From Liolophura sinensis (Eukaryota > Mollusca > Polyplacophora > Chitonida > Chitonidae): a stretch of DNA of 64,000 nt. The translations under genes and the position numbers were made by a program. The DNA is taken from the NCBI RefSeq assembly GCF_032854445.1, contig NC_088300.1, positions 61,418,984-61,482,983 on the forward strand, given 5' to 3'. The notes beneath the pieces were generated by a model, which was given only the letters and a program-made list of their open reading frames with translations, made no database searches and was not told the DNA's origin. Shown in pieces: positions 38,818 through 51,200 of this stretch (position 1 is the first letter of the stretch; every line of letters begins with the position of its first letter).

Positions 38818-41800
38818 GTAAGTCAGAATTGATTGATACCTTTATACCCTGTAATCCTGAACTTATATCAGAATCAGAATAACATGAATTTTTAGCAAGA
38901 TGTACTTATATATTGGCCCAGTCATCAATTATAATTGACCAGCTTCTGTCTATAGCCATAAGCTACAGCTCCTTCCCTTGTTTTTTTATTGGCTCAACAA
39001 TAACTTGTATACAAATACGGGTACATATAAAATCTTCTTGAAAGCCATAGAAACAGGTTTAGTTACAGCTGTTCTGTTTTTCACCCTAATAATTGTTGAC
39101 CCACGGATCATCAAACTGTCGGCTGGGGAGAGGGGAGTGGTGTCTTTTTTTCTATGTTCAGCAGATACCATTTTGATATGTATATACACATTGTAGTAGA
39201 ATATCAATTTACTATTTCAAATGCAAAGCAGAGTAATTAACCTCATAGTTAAAAAAAGCTTCATCACTAAATATTGCTTATGCTTGTGTCTTTTAAACTT
39301 CAGTCAAAGAAAAGATCACATGGTTGATCTCACTAATGTTAGAATGGTACATATATATATTTTTTTTATTGTGAAAAACATACTAAATAATCTTATGAAT
39401 GAAATTTGTGTGTTTAATGCTGTTGTATAAATAAACAAAGAGATGTATTTTACTGCTGTGATTCAATGATAGTCAGTGTGACATCATAACATGTTTACAT
39501 AAATACATTGTTTTTTACAATACATTTTTCTTGACAGAGAGGACATTGGGTTTGTGCACAGTCATCCAAAACCATGAGACCAAACTACAACAAACATATA
39601 ACTGACAAACTGGAGGTAAGATTTATAGGACTAATTGCAATTGTTGTTCTTTGCTGTTAAGAAACATACAGTCAGTAACATACAGTACATAGAATCTCAG
39701 ATAATGTTTGAATCATGTTTGAGTGCAAACATGGACATGTAACTGTTTTCTACCCTTAAGTGTTTCGCATTATCATTATTAATTACTTAATTACATTATT
39801 ACTTCTTATATTTTATCTTCTGCTTTGAGTAGAGTTATAAAATTTGTTCATTATTTTGTCTTCGCTACCAGATCAAAATCTCTGAAAATGAGTGACATCA
39901 TTTTAAATACAGAGTAATGCCCCTTTTTGTTAAATGATGATTTTGTAATCTCAACACTGTATTTGCAGAGCTCCATCATTTAAGAGTTTGACACAAAATT
40001 GCCCTTTGTATTTTGATCATCAACATGAAGCCTTTGTGTGCTATTCACTCTGGGGGCCTACATGGCCTGGTGGTTAGCGTGCAAGTGTGGCACAATGACC
40101 CAGGAGCCTCTCACTAATTCGATCGCTGTGAGTTTCAAGTGCAGTTCACGTTGGCTCCCTCTCCGGTCATCTGCCAGGAGAGGCTTTTGCTTCCGGTGGG
40201 CTCTGCCTGGTTTCCTCCCACCACAATGCTGGCCACAGTTGTATAAATGAAATATTTTTGAGAATGGCATAAAACGCCAATCGAATAAATAAATAAAAAA
40301 ATTATTCACTAATTATGCCATGAGGGGTGAACATGTATCTCAAGGTTCCCATACTTTTGTTTCTATGTAAATGTTAGCATTTTACTTCTGTATTGACATT
40401 GAATCAATATTTTATACAGATTTCCCAAAACTTACAGATTTTTAATAATGCATATAAGAATTATGTATTTCATTTTATTCAGGAAATGGTGAAAACATAT
40501 CAAAGTACCAATGACAGGTGGAGGGCACTGGGTTATCAGAAAGCAATCCAAGCCATCAGGAAGCACCCAAAGCAGATATCTTCCTGGGAGGTACTTATGA
40601 ATATGACTTTTTCACAAGTATGTCTGAATAGAGGATCCATGTCATGAGATCTACACCACGTACTATACAGATAGTGTACGTTGTGAGATAGGATATTTCC
40701 AATTTTCAGCTTGTTAAATGTTAACTTGAATGAGTGCTCTGCACAAGTTGAACATCACTGGTTGCTACCTGCTATATAAAGACACCAGCCTTGTATGGTG
40801 GAAATAAAATTGAAAGAGAAGTAAAAAAAAATTAAAGCAAAAAATGAAATGAAAAATTACTGATGTCACAATACCATCTACTTGTTGATGTGCAGCACAG
40901 ACTTCCTACTGCCTGTTGTGATGCATTTTTAAGTTTTGTTTTTGTCTTATCTTTTATAACAGGAAGCCAAAGCTTTGCCAGGGGTTGGCTCTAGACTAGC
41001 TGATAAAGTGTGGGAAATAGCCGAAAGTGGAGAGCTGAGAAAACTGAATGAATTCCGGTCGAGTGAGGAGTTGCAAGTTATCTCCCTTTTCACAGATGTG
41101 TGGGGTGCTGGAGCACACACAGCCCGTACCTGGTATCAACAGGTCGATAGCCTCCTCTTAAATACTTAAAAAAAAAAAAAGACAAGACTGGACCAGATAT
41201 CTATATGTGTCATACATAAGTTTAATAAGCACATTTTTTTATTTTTGTGATGTTGCATGACTGAGATATTGCGTGACAAAATAATCAGAATCTTGCACAT
41301 GGAGAAAATCCAAAGCACAAGGATGTTATCCCATGTTTGGTATGTAAATACACTTTCAGAAGCACATAACAGCCCTAAACTTTAACTCATTTCACCAAAA
41401 ATCTAAAAAAAAAAATCAGTGAAAAGATATTTATGTATAGTTTTAAGTGGCCTATTTAGTAATGCCTACTTCGAGTTTTAGAGGTCTTTACCTTTAAAAC
41501 TTTACCAAACACGTTCTAATAAAATCGGAGGTCTTTTAGGTCTGTTTCCATCCACTCTCCCAAAATAACTAAGGTTACTGCAGAGCATATTGTATAACAT
41601 ACTGTATTACATTTTAGAGGTGACATGTATTGATGGATTCTGATTGATTCATTTGCCTTTGCCATTTTTTGTGTAATTAATTAGATTATAATTGTGTTGG
41701 CATTAATCATCATTTTAGGGCTGTTATGTGCTTCTGATTTACATACCAAACTTTGTGTGAAATACAGTATGTTGTTTCTTGTTTTACCTGTTATTAAGTG

Positions 41801-41877
41801 AGATTAGCCAGCAATGCTCATTTATACGTTCCTTTCTCTAGTGCTTACATGTACATAAACTTTCGGTCAGATATGTT

Positions 41878-41914
<37 letters not shown>

Positions 41915-43520
41915 TACACTGGTTTCCTCCACATTTGTGTTCTCCACAGTGGTTTCCTCGCAAGTGGTTTCCTCACATTTGCTTCCTTTGAATTGGTTTT
42001 CTTTAGACTTTTCCTCTATCCATAAGTTGACAACGTTGACCACTCTCTAATAAGTGAAGTATCCCTCAATGTGGGATACAAAGACAGACGAAATGAATCA
42101 AATTTTTTTTTTTTTGCACCATTAGTTTCAGTGTTGGGGTTATCTATTAACTATGTATGAAAATTGTTTGTTGCTATGCTAATAATAATTGTTATATTTT
42201 TGTTTTGTTTCTTGTCTGCTGATTGAAAAAGCAGAAATTGATTTTCTCTCAGCATTGTTTTTTTTTATAACAAGCCTTTGTCAATTCAAATTCCCCAGGG
42301 TTTCAGAACATTGGACGACCTTAGAACAAAAGCTAACCTGACCAAACAGCAGAAGATTGGACTTTCACATTATGCAGATTTTCTTGATCGTATGCCACGT
42401 TCAGAAGTAGAGGAGATTCAGAAAACAGTGAGTACATGTTACTTTCCATTCCAAACCATAATACAGCAAAGTTATTGTATACTTGTAGCCCAGAAATCAG
42501 CTGCAAACTTTCAAAATTAGCCTGGGTATTGTAATATAAGGAATATAAATGGATGCCAAAATCTACTTGACATTTATAAAAAATCAGGTGAATAATATAT
42601 AAAAAGCTGACCAAGTTAGTGTTATTCTCTTCAATGGCATATAACTTAGGGTAATTCAGAGATATCTCAGTTTTGTGCCAGAATGTTTTACATTCACATG
42701 TGTAAATAAATAAATGAATTGTTGTCTTGGGGTTTGCTAATGGTAGCACATGTACTGTGTGGATTGTTAGGGACATTCATGGTCAGTATTTGTGTGCATA
42801 TCTGTCATTATTTTCCTTCCTTTTCAAGGCATTTGAAATCTATACTGCATCTATGTTCCACTGATATCAAGATGATGCTTGTCCTTCTCTCAATGTGTGC
42901 ATTTTCTGTATAGTGTATACTTGTTAATTATGTACTTAGATATATAATTATAATATTTGGTAAATAGGCAACATCATTTTATTTTGTGTTTTACAGTGAA
43001 AAAAGTCAAAAATTAAATAAAAATGCATTTGAAAATCCTTCTCTTTTTCTTTTTTTTTGTCTGATCTTCATTTTAATTTTCCAGTTTAGCAATTCCAATC
43101 GTGCAAAAATGTCTCTAACAGGAACAGTTGCTGAGCCAAGCCACATTTCATCCAAATTAGTTGATTTTTCCTTTTTTTTTTTCCTCTTTTTTTTTTTTGC
43201 CTTCCTCTGACATTGAGAAAAGATTAATTCAGTTTGTAAAACAAAACTGTTACTTGGTGTGGCTTTCAGATATTATTTGTATGTGTTATGATATTATGGA
43301 GATGCCAGTCATTGTCTGTGTTGTTATTAGTTGTAACTCTTACCCACCTAGGTGCGAGATATAGCTGAGAATCTCGTCCCAGGCACCAGGTGTGAAGTAT
43401 GTGGGTCTTACCGTCGGGGCAAGTCCACCTGTGGTGACATAGACATACTGATCACACATCCAGATGGCAAATCGCACCGTGGAATATTTGGTGTAATATT
43501 GAGCAGACTACGACAGGAGG
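37990..43520 (+). CDS. POLL: POLL, DNA polymerase lambda (gene span of six exons in window; 3' exons not found)
   Basis: Family X DNA polymerase for gap filling in base-excision repair and non-homologous end joining, acting in the nucleus. Six exons give 497 residues in one frame: a basic NLS-like start (TKRKMDQ, KLKRPKE), BRCT domain at about 47-140 with the conserved Trp122, a Ser/acidic linker to about 276, lyase domain with helix-hairpin-helix [12 protein letters not shown] (Lys353 at the position of the Schiff-base lysine), fingers [21 protein letters not shown], and the palm start [18 protein letters not shown] with metal-binding Asp470 and Asp472. Human POLL is 575 residues. The third catalytic Asp (HRRLDI segment), thumb and C-terminus lie on exons I could not find up to 64000. 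Confidence 0.95.
39538..39615 (+). CDS. POLL: POLL exon 2 (residues 277-302)
   Basis: Encodes [20 protein letters not shown], then ITDKLE, matching human KWVCAQ..HNLHITEKLE. Acceptor CTTGACAG, donor GAG|GTAAGA, phase 0. Confidence 0.95.
40052..40300 (+). mobile_element. SINE family A, full-length copy with tRNA-like head (plus orientation)
   Basis: Starts with a pol III type head, TGGCCTGGTGGTTAGCGTGC (box A-like) and CGCTGTGAGTTTCAAGTGC (degenerate box B). The body is the reverse complement of the 35885 copy, and the tail is TTGAGAATGGCATAAAACGC and CAATCGAATAAATAAATAAA. Lies in POLL intron 2. Confidence 0.92.
40483..40590 (+). CDS. POLL: POLL exon 3 (residues 303-338, lyase domain)
   Basis: Encodes [20 protein letters not shown], then [11 protein letters not shown], matching human [21 protein letters not shown]. 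Acceptor TTTATTCAG, donor GAG|GTACTT. Confidence 0.96.
40963..41142 (+). CDS. POLL: POLL exon 4 (residues 339-398, HhH and lyase Lys353)
   Basis: Encodes [20 protein letters not shown], then [20 protein letters not shown]. The helix-hairpin-helix and the second GAG motif are intact. Lys353 corresponds to human Lys312. The acceptor is TTATAACAG. The donor CAG|GTCGAT is weak but lies exactly where the human exon ends (WYQQ/GF). Confidence 0.95.
41335..41751. mobile_element. 417-bp MITE-like element in POLL intron 4
   Basis: Left arm GTTTGGTATGTAAAT..CAGAAGCACATAACAGCCCT.. (41335-41379) is matched by the right arm AGGGCTGTTATGTGCTTCTG and ATTTACATACCAAAC (41714-41751). The only difference is a 7-bp insertion in the left arm. 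The interior is AT-rich and noncoding. Confidence 0.88.
41881..41912. repeat. (AT)n microsatellite, POLL intron 4
   Basis: About 16 AT dinucleotides, followed at 41920-42005 by a loose repeat of TGGTTTCCTC. Confidence 0.98.
42299..42427 (+). CDS. POLL: POLL exon 5 (residues 399-441, fingers)
   Basis: Encodes [20 protein letters not shown], then [20 protein letters not shown] and QKT. It matches human [43 protein letters not shown]. Acceptor TTCCCCAG, donor ACA|GTGAGT. Confidence 0.97.
43352..43520 (+). CDS. POLL: POLL exon 6 (residues 442-498, palm, Asp470/Asp472)
   Basis: Encodes [20 protein letters not shown], then [20 protein letters not shown]. The nucleotide-binding GSYRRGK and the first two metal-binding Asp residues are intact. 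Acceptor CCACCTAG, donor G|GTGAGT, phase 1, at the same place as in human (RQEG/FLTDDL). This is the last exon found. Confidence 0.97.
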
Positions 43521-44037
43521 GTGAGTTTATTTATAGCTCTTCATTAAAGGGACATACCACCAAAAGAAATTCAGAATTTTTGAGTTCGTTTAGCTAAATA
43601 ACAAAAATGAGTTGGATTTGACTCATAACTAAACCTCCAGCATGGGCCAATATTTTCTGAGAAAATTCACTTAAAAGTCACAATAGGAAATCCTTCGCCA
43701 ATCTAAAGTGTATGTCTGATCAGATAACAAGCAATGAGGCATGGCAAAGATTCACACAATACAACATTCACTCATGAATCATACATGTAAACAATATGAC
43801 AGATTGAAAGCAAATTATAAGTCTAGTAAACTAAATATGATCTTTTGATTGATAAAGTATTCATAATTCCCAACAATCTATATGGCAGAACTGGAGATAC
43901 ATGGTATGTTTGTGAATGTTTGTCAAGTACATGTACCTGGAGATTTGTAGTGGTTTCAGCGGGGGGACTGCCAATTTCTTCCTCGACTATGGTGTAAAAC
44001 ACAGTAAACAAAACTTACTTAGTGTAACAAAAAAGCT

Positions 44038-44254
44038 TTACCCTAAATGACCATAATTTTCGCCCATGACTAACTTGCCCATTTTTCACGATTCTGAAAG
44101 TTTTATTGAATTTGGAAAGGTGTTTTGAGGTTTGCTTGAAACATAGGATGGGATTCTGTTGGAAAATTGTTTCAGCACCAAAAATAATATTGTGACATTT
44201 TTTTACTTCTAAAAATAGACTTTTTTGGGGTTAAACTTTAGGTCTTTTAGGGTG
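44038..44254. mobile_element. MITE-like family M1, copy 1
   Basis: Starts TTACCCTAAATGACCATAAT and ends AGGTCTTTTAGGGTGG, so CCCTAAA(T/A)GACC is inverted at the two ends. The body CCATGACTAACTTGCCCAT and GTTGGAAAATTGTTTCAG recurs in copy 2 at 48811. Confidence 0.8.
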
Positions 44255-45794
44255 GGTGTCTCATAACAATCCTGAGCATTTTTTCAGCCATAAATTATTG
44301 AATTCATTCAGACTGTATTTTCTCTCAAATCAGTTGGCACCATGTAACCTGATAATAAAGAATGAAGAAGCGCTTTATATTTGTTTTTGATGTCTTAAAA
44401 AAGGTGAATTAACACGATGATGCGTTTATTTCATCACTATAGATACAACCTTAGTTATGTGGAGATGAGATTGCACTGTTTCCTGAATAAGTGCTTTTGA
44501 GTATTTTCATTGATGTGAATATTGTCTGACGTATACATTTTTGAATCAGACGTGAAATAATATTTGTCAGTGAAACTTTCTCTTTAATTGTCTCAGAAAA
44601 ACCTACATAGGTAGGACAACTTGCAAACAAACAAACAAACAGTTGTAGGTAGAAGATAATAAATTCAGGGCAGACTGTCTAGGGTGACATCATTGTTGGC
44701 CAACCCAAGTCTAGCTGGCCTGAATAACCTGGGAATATATGTATCAAAACAATGTCATTTCAAGATCCATTCCTGGTACGCAGAAGCAAATATACTGCCG
44801 TATTTATTCACTATTCTGTCTCTCAGTCCACACCACAGTAACTATCATTCGATTTCCTGACATATTCTAAATTCATACCCATATGTGATGACACCTACCA
44901 GTACATCATATCGTTGGCATTATGAATAGTTTATGCCTATAGGGCCCTATAGTCGTGTACAATATAAATACATGTACAGTGTGGACCTCGGCATCAGCGT
45001 ACAGAGATTTACTATTTGTGGAAATTCTGTTGTATCCTCTCGTAGTTTTCAGCTGTAAACTGACAAGAGCATACACAACTGTTTTTGGGTGTCGAAGCTC
45101 AGACAGCTTGTATTTGTGTGATGTAATTCAGCAGCGTGTTGGCGGAAAAAATGCATAAAACCAGCCTCATCATCTAGTCATTTTAAGTGTCATATTACAC
45201 AGATTAATGTACTCTTTTTCAGTGTTTTTTACACTGAATTTAGCAGTGTATACATGGGTAGCTGATTGTGAACAAATAGTAAATTTGGACACTAATCCTT
45301 CAACCAGGTTTTTGTGCAGTATTTAGATAAACGTTTGGGTAATTTTGACAAAAGTAATTTAGAAAGGAAACTGTACATCGGTATTTAGGAAAGATGATCA
45401 ACTTTTATGTGAAACAAAACAAACATTTTATTTCAGAATTTACTCAGAACCATTGCCATTTAATAACATAGAGATCATAAAAGTTTTGTTGCTTTAAAAG
45501 CAAAACAAAAAAAAAAAACAACAATTATTGAAACCTTTATTGTTATGTCAGAAGAGGTGGTAACAGATCGGCCTTAATATCCACAGCCACCAAAGATAAA
45601 TGGTACTTGCTGTTGCCTCGCTTGGCGATCAGCACTGAGCAGTTAGGGCAAGAAAACATGACTGGTTTTCTGGCCCGGTGTAAGTATAATGTGACTGGGT
45701 GTGCTGTATTCTGCATGATACTGTAGTGCCGGCAGCACTTTGGCCACATGGCCTTGCCCGGCCACAGGAAGATAACATATATGTGCACATACCT

Positions 45795-45852
45795 AATGAC
45801 TCCTTGCCTTCATATATCTGAAAAATTGTTAAGTACGACGTTAAGTCTCAAG
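45795..45852 (+). mobile_element. SINE family B 3' fragment (plus orientation)
   Basis: ATATCTGAAAAATTGTTAAG followed by TACGACGTTAAGTCTCAAG matches the 3' end of the copy at 54655. Confidence 0.65.
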
Positions 45853-47139
45853 TATATACACAGCCATGTTTGCTGATCAGCTTGGTAAATCCAGTTTAAC
45901 TTTGGAGGCCATGGAAAGCACCATGTTAGAGGAGCCAGAACCACGATGTTGTGTCACTCGTACCCTATGGACATTTGGTTGAGAAGAAAAAAAACATGCG
46001 AGTTGACGTCAGCAGAACAGCTGTATTGTTGCGGTTTGAAAATAATTTGTGCTTAATTAGTTAAAACTGATCATTATTTGTAATGTGCACGTTTTAATAT
46101 ATTTTAAACTTTATATGCATATATACATTTGGTCTGATATTGTTTTTCTTTTAATTAACAGCTAATAACATATCCAAGAAAAGTGTTGTTGCAACAGATG
46201 TGAACACCTGCAGATAATAAAAAAAATTTATTTTAGCAAGAAAAATTGAATGAAAACAAATATATTGCTGCCTAGTTTATGACTCATCAAACTGTTGATG
46301 AGTAGAAACTTCTGCAGTGATTAGAAAGACATAAAAAGTAGCATAAAACCTTGTGTGCATCTGTGTGTGTCTGATTTCATCTTGAACTGGATCTTGAAAC
46401 TGTTGGTGACATCGTGCAAAAAAAAAAACAAAAAATTTTCTAGAAAGTTTTCTTCGTGTTTATGGCCTCTAGGTTTTACTCTCTGAGAGCAGTTAATTTT
46501 TCCGTGAAATTGAAGCATACAACTGTTATGAAAAGCGATGCTAAAATTGATTTCTCTTTGTCACTAAAGATGCAAGCTTCATAAAGTTGTGCGAAAAAAT
46601 CTCCCTGATAGTTGTCTCTGAATCTTTCAAAATATTGAAAAGGTTGAAGAATTAGGGTATATCAGTATGTGTGGGTTACCATATATCATACCATCATAGA
46701 TTTATTGAAAATGTTTGAGTTAGATCAACAACTGGTAACAGGATATTAACAATATAACAAAAGGATTAAAGGCACTGATTAAAGGATTTAGCCCTGACGT
46801 GGCTTGCAATGCAGGAGTTGTAGTGGTGTGACGTCATCATGGTTAGGTTCTTTTGTGACGTGATGCCATGGCTTTATGACAGGAGAGGGCAAATCTCAAA
46901 ATTTTTACACGAGTGGGTATTTACAGTAATGAAAATTATCCAACAAATAGCATGATAATGATCTTATTTGCCTTACAGATCCTCTAAAATATATATATGT
47001 GAGGTTATAAACTTCATTGATTATGAATAATATATAATTATTGTATATAGCGGCTCAGGTCAAAATGCATTGATTTCCCTCTCTATGCCATATGGTGTAA
47101 ATGTTGCATCTCTGTATTGTCTAATATAAAAAATATATA

Positions 47140-47275
47140 TTTATTTTTTTTATGTGATTGGTGTTTTATTCTGTACTCAAGAAATATTTCACTTATACAA
47201 CTGGGGCCAGCTTTATGGTGGGAGAAACCCACGACCATCCACAGGTTGATGGGGAACCTGCCCATGTACGAGTCC
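47140..47275 (-). mobile_element. SINE family A copy (minus orientation)
   Basis: TGTGATTGGTGTTTTATTCT, CAAGAAATATTTCACTTATA, CAGCTTTATGGTGGGAGAAA and CGACCATCCACAGGTTGATG. It runs directly into a family C unit. Confidence 0.85.
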
Positions 47276-47430
47276 ATGTCGGCGTCACTGAACTATCATG
47301 CCAAAGAATGCAGAAATGAAAACTCACCCGGTCACATCACATGAACCCGGGGTCAACCAGTCACGTTTCCTTGCTCCAACTTCTATCCTTTCAGTGCTGA
47401 GCACCAGTGCTTCAGCTTGACTTTGTCATT
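47275..47430 (+). mobile_element. SINE-like family C copy
   Basis: GGCGTCACTGAACTATCATG, CCAAAGAATGCAG, CACCCGGTCACATCACATGA and TTTCCTTGCTCCAAC..AGTGCTGAGCACC, in the same order as at 56510, 59500 and 63135. Confidence 0.75.
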
Positions 47431-48701
47431 AGCTGATCATGAAAATACAACAGACAGCTTGGATAGATGAGTTTGAGCATGATCTGCTTGAGCTGAAATC
47501 AAAACAACAACTTTATTGTATTAACTATAGGTTTTCCGGCATTCCGGCATTAACTGATGCAAGTTTTAGCTCAACTGTTTAAACTACCGGCAGAGAGAGC
47601 TAATATAAGAGGTCAGAAAGAAGCCCCACAGACAAAAACCACACTAGACAGAAGTCCCACCGGACAAAAGCCCTGCGATCAGTATTACTGTCATGTGATT
47701 TTAGGTGGATAAAGCCTTTGCTTGATTGAGAAAAATAAATATAATAAACTATGAATAGCAAAGACGTTCATTGTAATTTGTAGGTGAAACGATTTGATTA
47801 ACATATGTATTTTCGACAGAATTCTTGTCGGCCTTCTTATGCATGTAGCAAGGTTCATGCGAATATTAGATTATGAGTGTATCACTGGTGACAGACCAGT
47901 TTGTATTTCTGCTTGTAAAATGCATTGTACAAACTCCATTGTACAAACTTCTGCTTGTAAAATGTATTGTACACTTTTCTTGACCATGTGACATACATGT
48001 ATTGTTGTTTATATGTATATAAAAACAACACTCCTTACTTACATTAACACGATTTAGGCTGATTTGTCCCCCATCAGCAGTGTTGTGATGGGGAAGAGGT
48101 CTATGCTGATTTAAGTTTTGTAAATGTTGTGATTTTTTGTAATGGTACTATTGATTTAATTAGTTATTATGAAATTTTTATTGGCTTTTTTATTAATAAA
48201 ATTTTTATTAATGCATACAAGGATTTTGATTTCAGTTGTTAAGTTAATATATGCCTTTGTAGAGTTTGCAGACTTATGCCGTTTAATAAAAAATAATATA
48301 TTTGGGTATAGGCGAGTGCTCTTACATTTCGCGTACATGTAGCAGTGTGAACATTATAGGGACCTTCATGGATGAAGAAAGACATATTTGCTCAACATCA
48401 TGTGGTAATGTCTCATTTTTGCTGGTGGTAAGACAAATGCACAGGTCCACATATGCTACCTGGCAATTTGCATACTGCTCGCACTTGGGCTTTAATTATG
48501 AGTGGAGGTCATCTTTACCTGGAGCTTATTTGCATACCTGTACATAATTAATGTCCCTGGAAAACTCAGCTTTTAATACATGTCTTAATATGTTATTCAT
48601 CAGCATTAGTCGCACACAGATTGGGTACTGCCTGAAAGCTGTATGTTTGAGTGGAGTATGTGGACAAATAAAGAAATGTTCACCTGTGATCGAAATGTGT
48701 C

Positions 48702-48748
<47 letters not shown>
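48702..48748. repeat. (AT)n microsatellite
   Basis: AT dinucleotide run with one G interruption, ending in ACACACAC. Confidence 0.98.
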
Positions 48749-48755
<7 letters not shown>

Positions 48756-48810
48756 TCAAATAATGCTAGGCTACCTTTCAGGGAATTCTGGTGTAGTTAA
48801 CTACCATAAA

Positions 48811-49014
48811 TTACCGTAAATTTCGTCCATGACTAACTTGCCCATTGTCCCTGATTGTGAGTTCTATTGATTTTGGGAAAGTGTTTTGAGAATACGTTGA
48901 ACCTGGGATGATGTTCTACTGGAAAATTGTAGGTTTCGAAAATAATATTTGTGACATTTATTTTTCTCTGAAAATGTACTTTTGTGGGCCAAACTTTAAG
49001 TCATTTAGGGTTAT
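48811..49014. mobile_element. MITE-like family M1, copy 2
   Basis: TTACCGTAAATTTCGTCCAT, GACTAACTTGCCCATTGTCC, CTACTGGAAAATTGTAGGTT and AACTTTAAGTCATTTAGGGT match copy 1 over the whole length, including the inverted CCCTAAATGAC end. Confidence 0.8.
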
Positions 49015-50242
49015 TCAAGACAGTATAATTTCAACAACTGGTAACAACTCAAATGGTGAATTACGGGTATTGTTTTTTTTTTGGAAAATTTGCCAGCAAA
49101 ATCCTGAGTGTAAGTTGTTAATTGTTCAGTTATATGGGAAGATATTTATGCATAATGATTATCCAGTGTATTTTAGTTGCCTGGCTTTTTCTTGGGCCGT
49201 ACATGAAAAGGTCTGCCAGCAACCTGCGGAAATCCCTGAAAAGAAACACTTTTATATGATAGTTTCTCAGAGTAATCCTCGCCCCTTGACCACTTGCTCA
49301 AGCCATGTATGTACTTCCATGCTCAAGCCAACACTGACCTTTAGATGTGTTACAGGTTAGCACATGCTAATTTTCCCTTTTCAGTAATATGTTATTCATA
49401 CACTGAGCCAGCTGTGTTTATAAATGCGCTAGTCCCAAGTGTGTAGGACTATTGTGGTGTTAATTATCAAAGTTCGTGATAACAGACTTATCACACTTCA
49501 CCTGTTGATACATGTATCTGTGATGGCCTTGAGGGTTAAGATCAGTTCATACCCATGGCCACCATTTGGGAGTGAACTCAAGAAGAACTACTGGTTGAGT
49601 TGATTATAAGCAATACTGTTCTTATCCAATGGGCAACATGCATTTTACCGTAAACTAAGTATAAATAGGAAATTTGAATGCACTCATTGATAAATAATTG
49701 ACTGTATGAAATCAATGTCATCTGCCTGACCTGTGTAATATGAACGCTTTTTATGGGGCTAAAAGTAACTTTCGCATTTCAGAATGCCACCAATTTTTGA
49801 ACAGAGCGGGATATCGCATTACACCTGAGCTGCATGCTAATTTTCACTCAACAGCCTATGTTTTAACCTAGCGGCAGCCTATTTAAATCATTCTTAAATA
49901 GGCAGGTACCCACTGCCTCCGTTGTCTCGGTACCGTAGGATCACGTAGAAAGGCGCATGACCTCGAATGACATTAAATATATGTTTTATTGAAATTTTGT
50001 ATCCCAATTCGTGTCCCCATTCGCCGGAAAAAAATTGCCTAAAGTAGTTGGGAGCGGCCTAAAAGACGACCGGCCTGATGACCTAATGACGGCCTGTCAA
50101 TTTAGGCTATAAGAACGGGAAAAATCGATATAAAATCGTTTTCTGCGTGCGTAGATTGACTTAACCTGTCTATACACATCTTATGTGTTTAAATGGGATG
50201 ATTATTTGCCGATAAATCGCCAAATTTCCAAATACGGCCGCC

Positions 50243-50361
50243 ATGGGCGGCTCGCGGCCGGCGATTTATAGTAAAAGTAGGAACGGATCGTTCATGGAAA
50301 CGGACTTAAACGGCCTCTACATATTAAGCACAACTAAAATGGTAATTACATACCTGATTTC
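50243..50361 (+). CDS. candidate first coding exon of an unidentified gene (weak)
   Basis: ATG in a textbook Kozak context (GCCGCCATGG) inside a CpG-rich patch opens a frame starting MGGSRPAIYSKSRNGSFMET, then DLNGLYILSTTKM. A possible donor CAG|GTATAA follows at 50362; otherwise the frame stops at 50392. I recognise no family. The GGCCGCCATGG core also resembles a family A SINE segment, so a chance frame is quite possible. Confidence 0.2.
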
Positions 50362-51054
50362 AGGTATAATATTAAATGTTAGGTATGTATAGCGTGCAAT
50401 ACCCATCAAATAGTAAATTACGGTTATTGAATTAATTTATTATGAACGCTTCTTTAATTTCGCAATCAAAGTTTACTCATGTATATACCCATCAATAGTA
50501 ATTACTGGCACGCTATTTCTGATCAGTCACATAAGTATGAAGATATTGAAAGACAAAAACAAAGACCAGGGATAGAGTTATTAAATAAATTTATTATGAG
50601 CGTTTCTTTATTTTCACGATCAGCTTTTTACTCTTTAATGTACCAAAATTAACATCAGGCGTTATCATTTGGCACATAAATATACTAAGCTGTCACTTTA
50701 TGTTTTGAAAGTTTGTGAAATAAAATATGTAGGAAAATAGTTTTTGGACTGATTAGATGAATCATCTATGGGTCAGATCCTTGCTTATTCATTCAGACTA
50801 ACTTCCAAACAGAAAATAAAAACATATTCAAGGAAAATCAGTTTCATTTAATTGAAATGGAAATTCCAAAAGTCTAAGCCCTTTAGTATATTATTTCATT
50901 GACAGGGAAGTAAAAATAATTTTTTTTGAGAGTTATGTTAAATCAGATTTGTGCTTAATGCTCATGGTACAGAAATAAACAAAACTTTGCGGAAAATAAA
51001 TTAATCGGAAATTCCAAGTGTCATGTGTGCATATAAACACTACATCATTTACAG

Positions 51055-51200
51055 GTCTAGATAAAAGAGCGGTGGAAATCCGTCCTGCCACAAGGAGGCA
51101 CACAACATACACCCTAAGGATTCCTTCTTCGTCATATGACTGAAAAATTGTTGAGTTCGAGGTTAAACCCCAAGCAGTCGCTCACTCACTCACTCATTTA
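51055..51200 (+). mobile_element. SINE family B 3' part (plus orientation)
   Basis: GAAATCCGTCCTGCCACAAG, GATTCCTTCTTCGTCATATG and ACTGAAAAATTGTTGAGTTC match the 54655 copy. It ends in CACTCACTCACTC. Confidence 0.88.

Larger units (their letters stand above)
43521..48700. other. POLL intron 6 or 3' flank, first part
   Basis: No polymerase exon (FLTDDL, HRRLDI, YFTGSAHFNRSM) was found on the plus strand. The stretch holds a MITE-like element (44038), SINE fragments (45795, 47140, 47275), A- and T-rich runs, and one 81-codon minus-strand frame (45543-45788) containing CPNC that I do not recognise. Confidence 0.6.
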
